64,000 bases of DNA from Anthoceros angustus (taxonomy: Eukaryota; Streptophyta; Anthocerotopsida; Anthocerotales; Anthocerotaceae), in assembly GCA_010909165.1 (NCBI GenBank), contig MU008196.1:186001-250000 (forward strand). The letters run 5' to 3'. Shown piece after piece: positions 49,771-63,600 of the stretch. The position numbers and the translations under genes are program-made. The notes under the pieces were generated by a model, which saw only the letters and a program-made list of their open reading frames with translations, was not told the origin of the DNA and searched no databases. The stretch's first letter is position 1. The number at the start of each line of letters is the position of its first letter.

Positions 49771-51235
49771 CCTCTTACCTCTGATACAAGTGTGTATCTA
49801 CTCATTATCTACTCAAATACAAAAACAGATTCATCATTGTCACTTTGTATGCCAATGACAACTTCATCTTAGGCAACAACCTTCTTTCCATCCAGCATGT
49901 CAAGGATCTCTTATCTAAAGAGTATGAGGTAGTGGATATTGGCCCTCTTCGCTATGCACTCAGTGTTCAATTTGAGCATAACCCTGCAGATCATTCATAC
50001 TTCATCCATCAAGAACGCGATGTGGATCAGCTACTGGACAGATTTAACCTGAAGGATGCCAAGCCACTGTCAACTCCCATTGCTGCAAGAGAGAAAGTTT
50101 CCACAAAAGACTGCCCAGCATTCCCCGAGGAAGTGAAACAGATGCAACAAGTACCTTACAACAAAGCAGTCGGCAGCCTCCTGTATCTCTCAATCTGGAC
50201 AGGACCCGACATAGCTCCAGAGTTCTTTTGAGAGTTGGAGATTGCCTCTCAGAGCTATGTTGGTTCGTGCAGATATTCGTCCAATCCTGGACGTGCCCAT
50301 TGTACTTGTGTCAAGCAAGTTTTTTGTTATTTGAAGGGCACGAAGTCCCTGGGACTTGTCTATAGAGGCAATCTAGGTGACAGACTCAAGTTGACTTCAT
50401 TCTCATATTGCGCAGGAGATGCCGATGCAAGGAAATCCATAGCTGCATACTGCATGATTATCAACCACTCATCTGTATCCATGCAAGAAGATGCAAACAA
50501 TCTGTTTGTCAAGCACTGAAGCTGAGTACGCTGCCACTTCACTTGCAGCTAAAGAGATTATGTGGATCAGACAGTTCGTGCAAGACATTGGTGAAGACCA
50601 GTCAGAACCAACCGAGCTACTTTGCGACAATCAGTCTGCAATTGCCATAACACACAACCCTATCCTCCACGCCAGGACAAAACATGTGGAGATCCAGCAT
50701 CATTTCATCTGCCAGGTAGTGGCAAACAAGCAGGTTATGCTGAGGTACGTGAACACAACAGATAACACGTCCAACCTCTTGACTAAGGGTCTGCCCAAGC
50801 CCCTGCATGAGAAGCACATCGGCGGCATCGGACTCATCAGCAAGGAGGCTTATCTGGGAGTTGGATGCCAAGCTTCCCTAGCTCCAACTTGAGGGAGAGA
50901 CTTCAGCCTGCAGTATTTCAGCATCAGCCACTGCCATCTTTATCTCCAAGCAAAGGTTGATTGGTAGCAATCCAGAACTGCTCCACCTCTGCATACTGGC
51001 AACTCTCTTCGAAGCTCTACTGCCCTTCCTAGGTTCCTTTGTTTTAGCTCTGCTAGCTCTGTGCCTGGGTACTTCAACTTGCTCGAGACTTCCGATCATT
51101 TTACTCACAGCCGTGATCAAGTGACTCACAAGTTGAAAAAGCCAGTAGATGCTTAATAGCAGACTCAAGACTAGCTGAATACAGGCATGAGACATTGAAG
51201 CCATTGATCCAGAGATTGGAAATAGGCCGATCCGG

Positions 51236-51248
51236 AGCGAGGGGGAGT
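51236..51248 (+). promoter_or_regulatory. Polypurine tract of the copia element
   Basis: GAGCGAGGGGGAG lies directly before the LTR start TGTTGCGGCAGC. This is the expected plus-strand primer site. Confidence 0.8.
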
Positions 51249-51480
51249 GTTGCGGCAGCGCGGGTCTTAGCGCTCGCGGATCCGTCACTAGTGTTTTAGG
51301 GCACGTTTCGCATCAAACAGAGTTTGGGTTCTGACCCGACTTGTGAATGTAGTCACTAGAGAACCGTAGAATTGCCATTAGGCTGTCGTAACCGAACAAT
51401 CTCGATGTATAAATATGGTACATGGGTTACCCATGTACTCTATCAGTAATTCAATCAATTCTCGAACTGGCATCTCGCCT
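51249..51480 (+). repeat. Copia 3' LTR
   Basis: Starts TGTTGCGGCAGCGCGGG after the polypurine tract. It contains a TATA box, TATAAATA (51408-51415), and a 21-bp palindrome at 51418-51438 just downstream. Its right end could not be fixed; roughly 51475-51485 is my estimate. No 5' partner is present, because the element is truncated. Confidence 0.75.
51408..51415 (+). promoter_or_regulatory. LTR TATA box
   Basis: TATAAATA lies about 160 bases into the copia LTR, near the expected U3-R border. Confidence 0.6.
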
Positions 51481-52420
51481 GATGAGCCTTGTTGCACTTG
51501 AACTCCATGTAGGCAATCTCCAACTCTCAAAAGCAAGGGAGCTTGGTGTTCTCGATGTCGAGATGGACCAGTATGGAAAGTATGTGAGGGTCCACACTGT
51601 GCATGGAAAGAAACCGTCAGAATAGATCGCCTTTGGGCACACCACGCGGTAAAGGGCCAGGACTCCGACGTCGCTTCCCAACTGCACAACTAGCGGAGGA
51701 ACCACAACCTTTGGAACACCACGAATGTCGATAAACTATTCTTCCCAAGCACCCGCCCTCTTGCAGCATGAGCCCCTCTGGAACAACGGCTAGAGGGGGA
51801 GGCATCACCACTGCCTGCCTAGGATTCGCATTAAGAGACAACAGCAGGCTCCCATGCTGTACACAGACATTAACCAGCTCTTGCATGACTTCAGTCTCAT
51901 TCCGGCCAACCCCATTCTCTAGATGCACCTGAATTCATGCAACAAAGCCCCATGCAAGCGAGGCATGCCTCAACACTCCGGCCTTAGCAAAACGACCAAG
52001 TGGACAATTAGGAGAGATGACGCACAGGGCATCCAGGTCAACCTCGATATTTTGCCGGACTAGCAAGACGATTTAGTTCCTACATGAGAACGAGTGAAAA
52101 AAACGCTACCGCCTGACCACGAGGTAGTTCGCTAGACCTGCAACAGCCAACTCGTTTGCTGGTGTTTGTGGAGGCCAAACGATGCTAGGGTTGGCCTTGG
52201 ATGGCTATGGCTTATGAAAAATACACAATCGGAACTCCATTTTCTCCTATGCTAATACACGGTTACACGCAAGCGACAAGATAGAGCACGTCCATGGCAA
52301 CAAAATGGTACTACGCAGGGATAATAGGCAGAAACTAAAAAAAACGGTACTACTTCGGGATACTAGGCAGAAACTGAAAAAAATGGTACTAGGAACACCC
52401 CCCACTGCGCAGCTAGTAAG
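51481..52420. other. Interval without a recognised gene
   Basis: 51500-51950 has open frames in several phases but no domain. A short direct repeat (GGCAGAAACT(A/G)AAAAAAA with GGTACTAC) lies at 52306-52393 and recurs near 54415-54480. Confidence 0.4.
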
Positions 52421-52995
52421 GAAGCGACAAGTGCTGGCTTCCCAGCGGTCTAGAACCTCGACAATTCACTCCACAAGAGACTTGCACGATTCTCAACGCT
52501 CTCAACCTCACAACACAGCACTAGGCTCCAAGTAGCCCGCCGTCCACTGATGACTCGCAGGCCACCTCCTCGAGGTGCTACTCTTTATTGCAAGAATACA
52601 ACAATGGAATCTAGCTATCTACGCTCAACTGGCTACTACCCTTGATTCCATGACAAGCTCACTAGCTAGCTCTCCACACCTCTCTCAACACAAGGTTTGC
52701 AGCGCACACGTGCCTGCCCTCTCAAAGAGTGAGTCCCACTTGTTCCTCAAAGCCCTTGCTCTAGCTCTTATATATCCCGCAGCCTGTCCTCAACTAGGTA
52801 CCTGTTAAATCTAGGGATTCTTACAGACCACTGATCACTAAGAGTCCTCTCTAGGCAGCTCTTCATTTGTGGCTGTAGCAATTCCTCTCTAACAAGAGAT
52901 TGCATGAAGCATGCGTTTCTTAACATGGCAGCTACTAACTTAGCTTTTTCCCTTTTTCAACTTTTCACCTTTCTACCATATTTCACCAGTGCCGG
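52420..52995 (-). repeat. Gypsy LTR, copy at 52.4 kb
   Basis: Direct copy of 53798-54415. It contains AGTAGCCCGCCGTCCACTG, a TATATATCCC block and a TTGCAAGAATACAACAATGG block. The AGTAGCCCGCCGTCC motif also marks the LTR at 18.5 kb, so these are one gypsy family. It is followed by a purine-rich tract (minus-strand AGTGGGGGAGAGAG near 53000) and the chromodomain-like fragment. Confidence 0.8.
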
Positions 52996-53019
52996 TACTC
53001 TCTCCCCCACTAGGAAGAT

Positions 53020-53460
53020 ATCATTGTCCTCAATGACCTCTAGTATAACGCGAGATCATCCATGATCCTTGTTGCACGTCTTCAAGTGAAACCCAGACAG
53101 GATCTGCATAACCACGAAGCCTTACCAGATACTCAGGTACATTACCACGGACAGCAGGCACTTCTCTCTCTGCCAAGAATTCAACAATCTATCGCAGATC
53201 ATGATTGTATTGAACCAGGATGACATAATCCTTCCTGTTCATATCTTCACTTCTCTCTCTGCCAAGAATTCAACAATCTCTCGCAGATCATGATTGTATT
53301 GAACCAGGATGACATAATCCTTCCTGTTCATATCTTCATTATCTTCATTCTCGTTCGAAATCACAAATGGTTTCAGCAAAGAGACATGAAACACAATATG
53401 AGAGAAGATCCATTCAAGCAGCAGTAGTTTGTAAGCCACATTTCCCAGAACTACGAAAGG
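53020..53460 (-). pseudogene. Gypsy integrase C-terminus and chromodomain-like fragment
   Basis: Minus-strand motifs FHVSLLKPFVIS, REIVEFLAERE, then EYLVRLRGYADPVWVSLED, closely matching the fragment at 19026-19354. An 84-bp tandem duplication (53162-53331) repeats the REIVEFLAERE region. A truncated LTR-A ends it at about 53461. Confidence 0.8.
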
Positions 53461-53461
53461 T

Positions 53462-53794
53462 AGCTAGCCATGCTTTAAGAGGGTCACAAGTGTCAAGAAA
53501 GCAAGTGTTCAGAATTGCAAAACTAAGACCACCTAAACGAGGCCTTAAAACACAAATGAAGAGCAACTTTGAGCAGACAACACAAAGACAATAGTCAAAG
53601 AGCTGAACCTACTGTAGCTAGCTGGTCACACCCCTTTTTAAACCCTAAAAAGTGTCACTCACCTTTCCTACTCAATATGGGGTATATGTTTCCTATTTAC
53701 CCACTTCTATATACTTATAGTAAGCTCAATCACCTACATCTTTTACGCATAGTCATATCCATCTTAACAAACTCAGTAAGCTGCATCCTCAACA
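53462..53794 (-). mobile_element. LTR-A copy, truncated at one end
   Basis: Minus-orientation LTR-A that lacks about 13 bases at its 3' end (starts AGCTAGCCATGCTT) and is intact at its 5' end (CCTCAACA). It lies between the chromodomain-like fragment and the next gypsy LTR. Confidence 0.85.
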
Positions 53795-54415
53795 TGTGCA
53801 GCTAGTAAGGAAGCGACAAGTGCTGGCTTCCCAGCGGTCTAGGACCTCGCCAATTCACTCCACAAGAGACTTGCACAATTCTCATCGATCTCAACCTCAC
53901 AACACAGCACTAGGCTCCAAGTAGCCCGCCGTCCACTGACGACTTGCAGGCCACCTCCTCGAGGTGCTTCTCTTTATTGCAAGAATACAACAATGGAATC
54001 TGGCTATCTACGCGAGGAGGTGCTACTCTTTATTGCAAGAATACAACAATGGAATCTGGCTATCTACGCCCAACTGGCTACTGCCCTTGATTCCATGACA
54101 AGCTCACTAGCTAGCTCTCCACAGCTCTCTCAGCACACTTGACTGCCCTCTCAAAGAATGAGTCCCACTTGTTCCTCAAAGCCCTTGCTCTAGCTCTTAT
54201 ATATCCCGTAGCCTGACCTCAACTAGGTAGCTGTTAAATCCAGGAATTCTTACAGACCACTGATCACTAAGAGTTCTCTCTAGGCAGCTCTTCATTTGTG
54301 GCAATTCCTCTCTAATCTCTTGAAGATGCGTTTCTTAACATGGCAGCTACTAACTTAAATTTTTACCCTTTTTAACTTTTCACCTTTCTATCTTATTTCA
54401 CCAATACTATTACTC
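53795..54415 (-). repeat. Gypsy LTR, copy at 53.8 kb
   Basis: Homologous to 52420-52995. It includes an extra tandem duplication of about 55 bp (53957-54067, around TTGCAAGAATACAACAATGG). Together with the LTR at 52.4 kb it brackets the chromodomain-like fragment and the LTR-A copy, so it may be the 5' LTR of a largely deleted element. Confidence 0.75.
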
Positions 54416-54885
54416 TAGGCAGGGATACTAGGCTGAAACTGAAAAACATGGTACTACGCCGGGAAACTGAGCAGAAATTGGGCGATGCAATCTACCACCA
54501 GTAGAGGTGTGACCAGGCCAAAACCGACCATAAGAAATGTACCGTCACTCAAGGGCAGACAAAAAGTAAGCGAGACGACACACATTAATCAGAAATATAA
54601 TTAAGGGAGACACCTTTTAATGAATCCGCAGGAGTCTCGGACACCCTGAATCTTTCCAGTTGTTGTACCAATGAAACGGGGCAACTAAAGGACAACTGAT
54701 CAATTAACACAACTAATGGAGCCAACCGTTTCTATTCATCTGCCTGACCCTGCACCCTGGCAGCAGCAAGGGAACAGCAATGGGGAAGAAATCGGGTGGA
54801 TGGAAGTTTGCAAATTTCACATGGTTCAGCATAAACTCTGGCCATCCAAGAGTGCAAAGGTCCGGGACAACGTGGCTTACAAACA
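54416..54885. other. Helicase 3' flank
   Basis: Non-coding DNA, including the likely 3' untranslated region of the helicase gene on the minus strand. No other feature was seen. Confidence 0.4.
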
Positions 54886-57744
<2,859 letters not shown>

Positions 57745-58040
57745 CCTTTGGACGACCGCAGCTGCAATCTTGTACAGGCCGGACCCCTGGAAGTATGTAC
57801 TAGCGAAGGCAAGCTGAAAGGAAGGGCAAGGATCACTTGTCACATCTCATGGTTTCAAAAGCTAAGGCCTGAACAACATGTAGAAGGAAAGGGATCAAAA
57901 TAAGTTGAGAACTCACTAGTTGAGAAGCGGACGACTTCTGCTGGTGAGGCCGAGGGGACTGCCGATGAATTCGTGAAGTGTGGTCAGCTTGACCTAAACT
58001 AGCCTTAGTCACCGCCTCCACCTTTGCCCTAACCTGGTCT
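57745..58040. other. Helicase 5' flank
   Basis: The region upstream of the helicase start on the minus strand. It may hold the promoter and 5' untranslated exon; a GT-rich splice signal near 57840 is possible. No TATA box was assigned. Confidence 0.4.
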
Positions 58041-58614
58041 TTTCATATTATTTTTATAATTGGAACCCCTAATCGGGACCCTTATAATTGGAAACCTTTT
58101 TATCGGGAGCTAAGCTTGGAAACCTGTTTTATAGCATGGAAACCTATTTTATTGGACAGGAGCACGGAAACTTCTTTCAATGGGGGCTTTGTAGTCCATT
58201 AGAATCCCAAAAATAGTAAAAATATATTTATAATTAGATATTAAATATTTCATTAATTTACATATTATAATTATAATATATTATAAGTATGATTTAAAAT
58301 TATTTATCGTGTTGCACGGGCACATCTTATTTATAGGATGTGTCCACGCAGCCCAAATTATTATTTAAAATCAAGGAGTGATAAAATAATACATATTTAG
58401 AGCACTATTCGCTAGGGCACCTTTAAATCCCTAGAATTAATGATTAATTAATTCTTAGGGCTAGAAGTAGTTTCTTAGGAAGTTACTTAAGTAGTAAGTT
58501 ATTATATCTGTTATAACGGTTGCAACAACCTCTAATCGTTTGTACTATATAAACACTTGCTCTAGGCAACATAATCAATGCTAAGAATCCTTTGAGCAAG
58601 CATGATTCTCATCA
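58041..58614 (+). repeat. Copia LTR (plus orientation), left end uncertain
   Basis: Ends TCTCATCA directly before the classic primer-binding site TGGTATCAGAGC (58615-58626). It contains TATATAAA at 58546-58553. The left end is not defined; AT-rich DNA at 58180-58400 may be part of it. Confidence 0.65.
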
Positions 58615-58667
58615 TGGTATCAGAGCACCTTGCTCTGATACAATGATGAGAATCATGCTTGCTCAAA
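58591..58667. repeat. 77-bp palindrome of LTR end plus primer-binding site
   Basis: Arms 58591-58627 and 58631-58667 (37 bases each) are reverse complements with one mismatch, around the centre CCT. Each arm is the last LTR bases plus the primer-binding site. The right arm therefore reads, on the minus strand, as a second LTR end and primer site abutting copia pol. Confidence 0.95.
58615..58626 (+). promoter_or_regulatory. Primer-binding site, initiator tRNA-Met 3' end type
   Basis: TGGTATCAGAGC is complementary to the 3' end of initiator tRNA-Met and is the usual site in plant copia elements. It differs from the half-tRNA site of the LTR-A family. Confidence 0.9.
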
Positions 58668-60450
58668 CTCGGGATGGTCCTCACGTTCAGGATCATCCAT
58701 TAGCACCGGATCATCCTCAACAGCATAGCCAAAATCAGGATTGGGATCATAATATGGATCAGCAGGTTCCGAGCCAGGAATATCTTCAAGGTGTTGAGGC
58801 TCTTCAAAGTCAAGATCTGGTGAGTCAGATTGTGGAAGAGGTACCAACTCCTCCTCCTCCTGCATGTCAGGAAGAACACGAGAAGCAGGAACTGGAAAAT
58901 GAGGAAGAGTATCGCTATCATCAAATAAAGAATGACCTTCATCAGTGTCGGGAGTGCCAGCGGCAGTAGCTCCCATTGAAGAAGAAAATAAGTGAGACTC
59001 GTGAAACGTAACGCTCCGTGCATAAAGGAGCTTGTGTGTAGAGGGGTCGAATAATTTATAGCTTTTAATACCTTCGGCGTAGCCAATAAAAGTACACTTG
59101 GCTGCTTTAGGATCTAATTTCTTGCATTGTACTTTAGGAATAAAGACGTAAGCAAGAGATCCAAATATTCGAAGATGTTCAATAGAAGGCTTGCGACCAA
59201 TAAAAGCTTCATATGGACTCATACCTTGAACTGTAGATGTGGGCAATCTGTTCATGAGATAGGTGGTTGTAAGGATAGCTTCAGCCCAATAGGATTTTGA
59301 TAACTTTGCTTGGGATAATAAGCAGCCAGTGATCTCTTGTAGATGTAGATTCTTATTTTCTGCTACACCATTTTGCTGAGGAGTATGAACTATTGAAAAT
59401 TGTTGAGCTATGCCTTCAGCTTGATAAAAATCAGCAAATGCTTGTGAGGTAAACTCGCCACCATTGTCGGAACGTAAGGTTTTGAGTTTTCTCTCTGTGA
59501 ATCTCTCAGCTGATGCCATTTAGTGCTTAAAGAAGTGAGATACATCACTCTTGTGTTTGATAATATAGGTAAGGATAAAGCGGGAGAAGTCGTCTGTGAA
59601 GGTTAGAAAATATCTACTTCCACTAAAGGAGAGATAGGTCCACAAATGTCTATATGAACAAGCTCAAGAGGCGATGACGCCCTCTATGGTGAGGTGTTCT
59701 TAAAAGGCGCTTGGTGTAGTTTGATGATGACACAAGCCTCGCACCAAGGTAGGTGCTGTATTCTGGAGAGACAAGGAGTTCTATGAAAATTTTCCTTAGA
59801 CATTTGAAGTAATTTCTTACTGTGGGGATAACCTAAACGACAATGTCAAAGCATGGTGTGAGTTGGGGTAGCAGAATTTTGGGACGCTACATTAATGAAA
59901 TGTGTGGGACCCACTTGGACTGACAATTTGTAAAGTCCATCTTCTAATGTGCCTGTGCACATAGCATATGATTTATTTTTGACATAGGAAATAAAACAGC
60001 TTTCTGTGTGAAGAGTTACTTGCCTACTGTGTTCTAAGTAGAGACTAGCAGTAGACATAAGATTTTTACACATGGATGGTACATGAAGGACATTGTTTAA
60101 TAGGAGAAGTTGGCCTAAATCACATCTGAGAACAACATGACCTACTCCAGCCCACCCAAGAGGACAGACTTTGTGTCCTGTGGTTGAGGAATAAGACTCA
60201 AAAGAGTTTTTTATCAGAACAGATATGGGAAGTGGGTCCACTGTCTAAGTACCAATAGGGGTTTGAAGGCTTTAAGGATGCCATGTAGTGGGAGCTGATG
60301 GTGTTGCCAAAGAGTGTCTCTTGACAGCAACATGCGCTCCAGGTGGGGCCTCTTTTCTAGGCTCGCCATTCTTCTTTTTTCTTCAGACCTTTTCCATGTA
60401 GTTTGGTTATTCTGCACCAAGAACAAATAATGCCACCCTTCTTGTTACCT
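58653..60450 (-). pseudogene. Ty1/copia gag-pol fragment B (protease to integrase)
   Basis: From high to low coordinates on the minus strand: a CSWC knuckle remnant (near 60415), protease active site YLDSGPTSHIC (near 60240), VLRCDLGQLLLLNNVLHVPS and LYKLSVQ, the integrase zinc region and first aspartate (HIDICGP, near 59680), then a long open frame (59519-58653) with KTLRSDNGGEF, QFSIVHTPQQNGVAE, ANFIGRKPSIEHLRIFG-like sequence and VQCKKLDPKAAKCTFIGYAE, ending in an acidic linker. The second aspartate (SDNGG) and the glutamate (NGVAE) are present. Shifts occur near 59520-59840. The frame ends in EFEQA and a stop inside the palindrome, and the RT is missing. Confidence 0.85.
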
Positions 60451-60529
60451 TCTCGGGCTATAACTCCGTAGAAAGATAGTCGCGGCCTACACTGAGTTCG
60501 AGAATAGGGAAGAAACTTGGCCGTGTAAT

Positions 60530-60615
60530 GTCACCAAGAGATTGGAGAGAAGGACCAGAGTTTGCATCCATTGCTATGGAATATGGGAGGGAACCAAGAA
60601 CGAAAGCTGAAGCAC
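60530..60615 (+). repeat. Inverted linker fragment within copia
   Basis: The plus strand here encodes RDWREGPEFASIAMEYGREP, which in the related element at 26.9 kb is read on the minus strand in line with the integrase. About 85 bases have thus been inverted in place relative to the surrounding pol. Confidence 0.85.
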
Positions 60616-62439
60616 AACGCTCCCTTGTTGGATATCTCCTCGGAGGAAAAATTTCTTCTCTCAAGGGTTCTTCCTCATTGTTTCCCTCGTTAGGGATCAT
60701 TTCATTCCCATCAATCGGAATGACGTCTTTTCCAATTGGTTCTTGAGGTATCACAACCTCATGAACATCAACAATAGGAAATTTCTCACTATCTATAGCC
60801 TCCGCCTCATCAAAACCCACATCTCTACTTATGATGATGCGCCTAGATGCCTTGTCATACAATCTATAGGCCTTTCTATCAGTATCATAGCCTACAAAAA
60901 TGCACTCCAATGCCTTCCCTTCGAGCTTGCTCCTAACTTCTTTGGGTTTATGTGCAAAGGCTCTACACCTTAACACATGCAAGTGAGCAATAGAAGACTT
61001 CCTCCCTAACCAGCATTCCTTCAGTGTGATATCCTCTAGTGATGCACTTGCACTTCCATTAGTCACGTAGACAGCAGTTGCAATGGCTTCCCCCCAAAAT
61101 TCATAGCCCAATTGTTGATGATGAAGTATGCTCCTTGCACATTCTACCAAGGTTCTATTTTTCCTTTCTGCAACTCCATTTTGTTGAGGAGTGTAAGGGG
61201 CCAAAAATTGTTGCATAATTCCGTGCTCCATGCAAAACGTTTCAAAATCCTTGGACATATACTCATCTCCATTGTCACTCCTTAAAACTTTTATATTTCT
61301 ACAAATTTGATTCTCTACGAGTGCTTTATACTCCTTGAACTTCGATAAACAGGCATCCTTGGATTTAAGGAAGTAAACCTTAGTATATCTTGACTTGTCA
61401 TCTGTGAAAGTGAGGAAATACTTGGCCCCTCCTAGAGATGTGGTCTTCATGGGGCCACATATGTCTGAATGAATCAAATCTAGCACATGGTTAGCTCTAC
61501 TTCCTCCCTTTGGAAATGGAAATCGATGTTACTTTCCCATCATGCAACCTCTACAAATACCTATATCTTCCTCCTCTCCAAGCTCAAGTCCTCTTACCAT
61601 TTTTTTCTTCTCCATGAGCTTGATGTTTTGAACTCCAAGATGTCCTAATCTTTGGTGCCACAATAGTAGCTTGTTGTTGTGCTTTTGTACCACATTTGCC
61701 TCCATTCTTGAGCTTGGCACCACAGAGGTCACTCCAACTTTCTCAAACATCACTCTCAACCCTTGAAAGATAGTTGCGCCAACGGAGAAGAGGTTTTTGC
61801 TCAAGCCTGGCATATAGAGGACCTTCTTTAACATCCCACGAATAGGCCCTTTAGGGGTGGTCATGGAAAGATATATAACTTCTTCTCCCTCACATTTTTG
61901 GGCTGAATTGTCACCCAAATAAATGTTAGTTGCAGGAGTGGGTTTGAAAGAGTGAAACCAGGCCCCAGAAGCTCATTCTTCAGACCTGTTCCCCTTTTCC
62001 CTTCTTTTTGTCTCTTCATGTAAGAGTCTGCTGACAAGAATCTCAAAAGTCAAAGTCTCTATTCTTGACTCCAAAGCCACGATCAAGTTGTTGTATGACT
62101 CTGGAAGGCTTGCCAGAAGAGTCATCACCAAGGCATCATCTGACATAGGGGCTCCAACGGCTGCTAATTGTTGTGACAAACTCTTCACTTTGTCTACATG
62201 CTCAATGACACTGTCATTCTCAACCATTTGAAGAGCGAAGAACTTTCTCCTTAAAACAATCGGTTCACAAAGCTCTTGTTCTCATACAAGGCCTCCAGCT
62301 TTTGCCAAGCTTCCCTTGCAGTCTTACAAGAAGTCACATGCATTAGTTGTGCATCTTCCAAATTGAAGTGAATGGTTGCAAAAGCTTTGCTGCATACTCG
62401 TCCCACTTGGATTGTCACTCCACTTCTAGGGGCCGCTCG

Positions 62440-62560
62440 ATCAGATCCCCCACAGCCTTTCTCGCCAACAGCTTAGTTCCCGATTGTATCCCCCACAGCC
62501 TTTCTCACCAACAAAGACCGCTAGTTCCCCACTATCCCCCACAGCCTTTCTCGGCCAATA
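62440..62560. repeat. Three short copies of a gag-start motif
   Basis: ATCCCCCACAGCCTTTCTC occurs three times (near 62445, 62490 and 62535), each the reverse complement of the gag segment EKGLWGI. The spacers differ. Confidence 0.85.
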
Positions 62561-62579
62561 TGTCCTAACCGCAATGCCA

Positions 62580-63600
62580 CAAGGAAACATTTGGTGCTCA
62601 CACGATCACATGATCTTTGGATGTTTACACAAGTAGTACAAAGTGCCACACTTGATCCACGAGCTAACACAAGAGAACCTTTGGAGATCTTCCAAGAGTG
62701 ATCCCCAAACCAAAGTGGTAACCATCATCCAAGCATCTGCGCTAATCATGCTCTTTGTCAACTTGAACATGCCTAACGTCCTTGACAATGAAGATCCGTT
62801 GTCAAACTTGAGTTGCACATCACCGCTGCGATCGGCATGCGTAGTTATTTCCAAGCCTAACGCATCCTTTCCTTGTAGCATCATACGTGCTAAACCACTC
62901 TCTATGAGGAGTAACATGGAAAGATGCACGAGTCAATTATCCAATTGCGATAAATGACTATCCACGGTGTGCGCATTCAAGTAAGAAGAGATAAGGACAT
63001 CTCCGTCCTCAACAGTTTAACTCTTCCAACTGACATTGATCGCCTTCTTGTCGTCCCTTCTTCTCTTTTCCTTGGTCCTTTTGAACTTCTCTCTCTTTTG
63101 AAGTGACCCCTTTTGTGACAATAGTGACACTCCACATTCTTATTACGACTACGAGATTTGCTACGAGAAAAGCTTCATCGGTTGCTTCCCTTCGATGGAC
63201 CTCCCTCTCACTATGAGGGCACTTTGGAACCTTTGGAAGGTTCCATGTTTTCTGTTCACCTCCTCGGTTAACAGGCTACCTTCTACATTTACAATGGTAA
63301 GACCACTAGCGAGGCGAATTACTCTGTCTGAAAGGTGTCCCAACTCTGCAGTAATGTGACCAACGAAACATAGCTCTCACGGAATGCAGGATGTGATACC
63401 TTGAGATGAGGAGTGGTGAAAATGGTATTGAAATCATTAGATGATCGGACATCCTCGTCCCTTCCTTCATCTTCAAGTCCACCATTTGTTTCAACCAATA
63501 CACGAGAAGCCGCACTTTGCTTCTCATACAGTCCTGCAACGCCACAGTCCGTAACTTCGTGGTCTTATCTTTCACATTGAAGTATGTTTTGACAATGTTA
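62580..63600 (-). pseudogene. Copia gag and protease fragment C
   Basis: The minus strand has gag helices (LVYWLKQMVDLKMKEGTRMS and DHL near 63480), a zinc knuckle VECHYCHKRGHFKRE (near 63120) in which the fourth cysteine position is lysine, and a protease-region strand (KDALGLEITTHADRSGDVQL near 62850). Frames change several times. The fragment adjoins the LTR-A family copia on the left, so the two elements are nested or fused. Confidence 0.65.

Larger units (their letters stand above)
48600..50890 (+). pseudogene. Ty1/copia pol: reverse transcriptase and RNase H
   Basis: Plus-strand copia pol, 5' truncated near 48600. In order: two in-frame stops (48703 and 48742), RT start (EALSTPEWTAAVKSEYDSF, DLPAGRKPISCKWTFRRK, QIHQVDVKTVFLYGT), then a solo LTR-A (49096-49441), then the continuation (LHEDIYMLQPSGFV) with short internal tandem repeats, SIYGLKQSAQVC, the region of the catalytic motif (degraded: MYANDNFILG where YVDD is expected), and RNase H (FCYLKGTKSLGLVYRG, SSTEAEYAATSLAAKEIMWI, CDNQSAIAITHNP, HARTKHVEIQHHFI). 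Frame breaks occur near 49850, 50230 and 50510. It is not functional. Confidence 0.9.
60458..62575 (-). pseudogene. Ty1/copia gag and integrase (LTR-A family)
   Basis: In minus-strand order: gag (UBN2-like: HVDKVKSLSQQLAAVGAPMS, LLASLPESYNNLIVALES, 62227-61973), protease and pre-integrase region (PIRGMLKKVLYMPGLSKNLF, LLLWHQRLGHLGVQNIKLM, CRGCMMGK, 61918-61529) and integrase (61486-60458: LDLIHSDICGPM, KVLRSDNGDEY, PYTPQQNGVAERKNRTLVE), with D, D and E in place. After PPRRYPTRER the frame passes into an inverted scrap. The RT is missing. The integrase and linker match the copia at 26073-27502, and the gag start motif (GLWGIV) recurs at 62440-62545, linking it to LTR-A. Confidence 0.9.
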
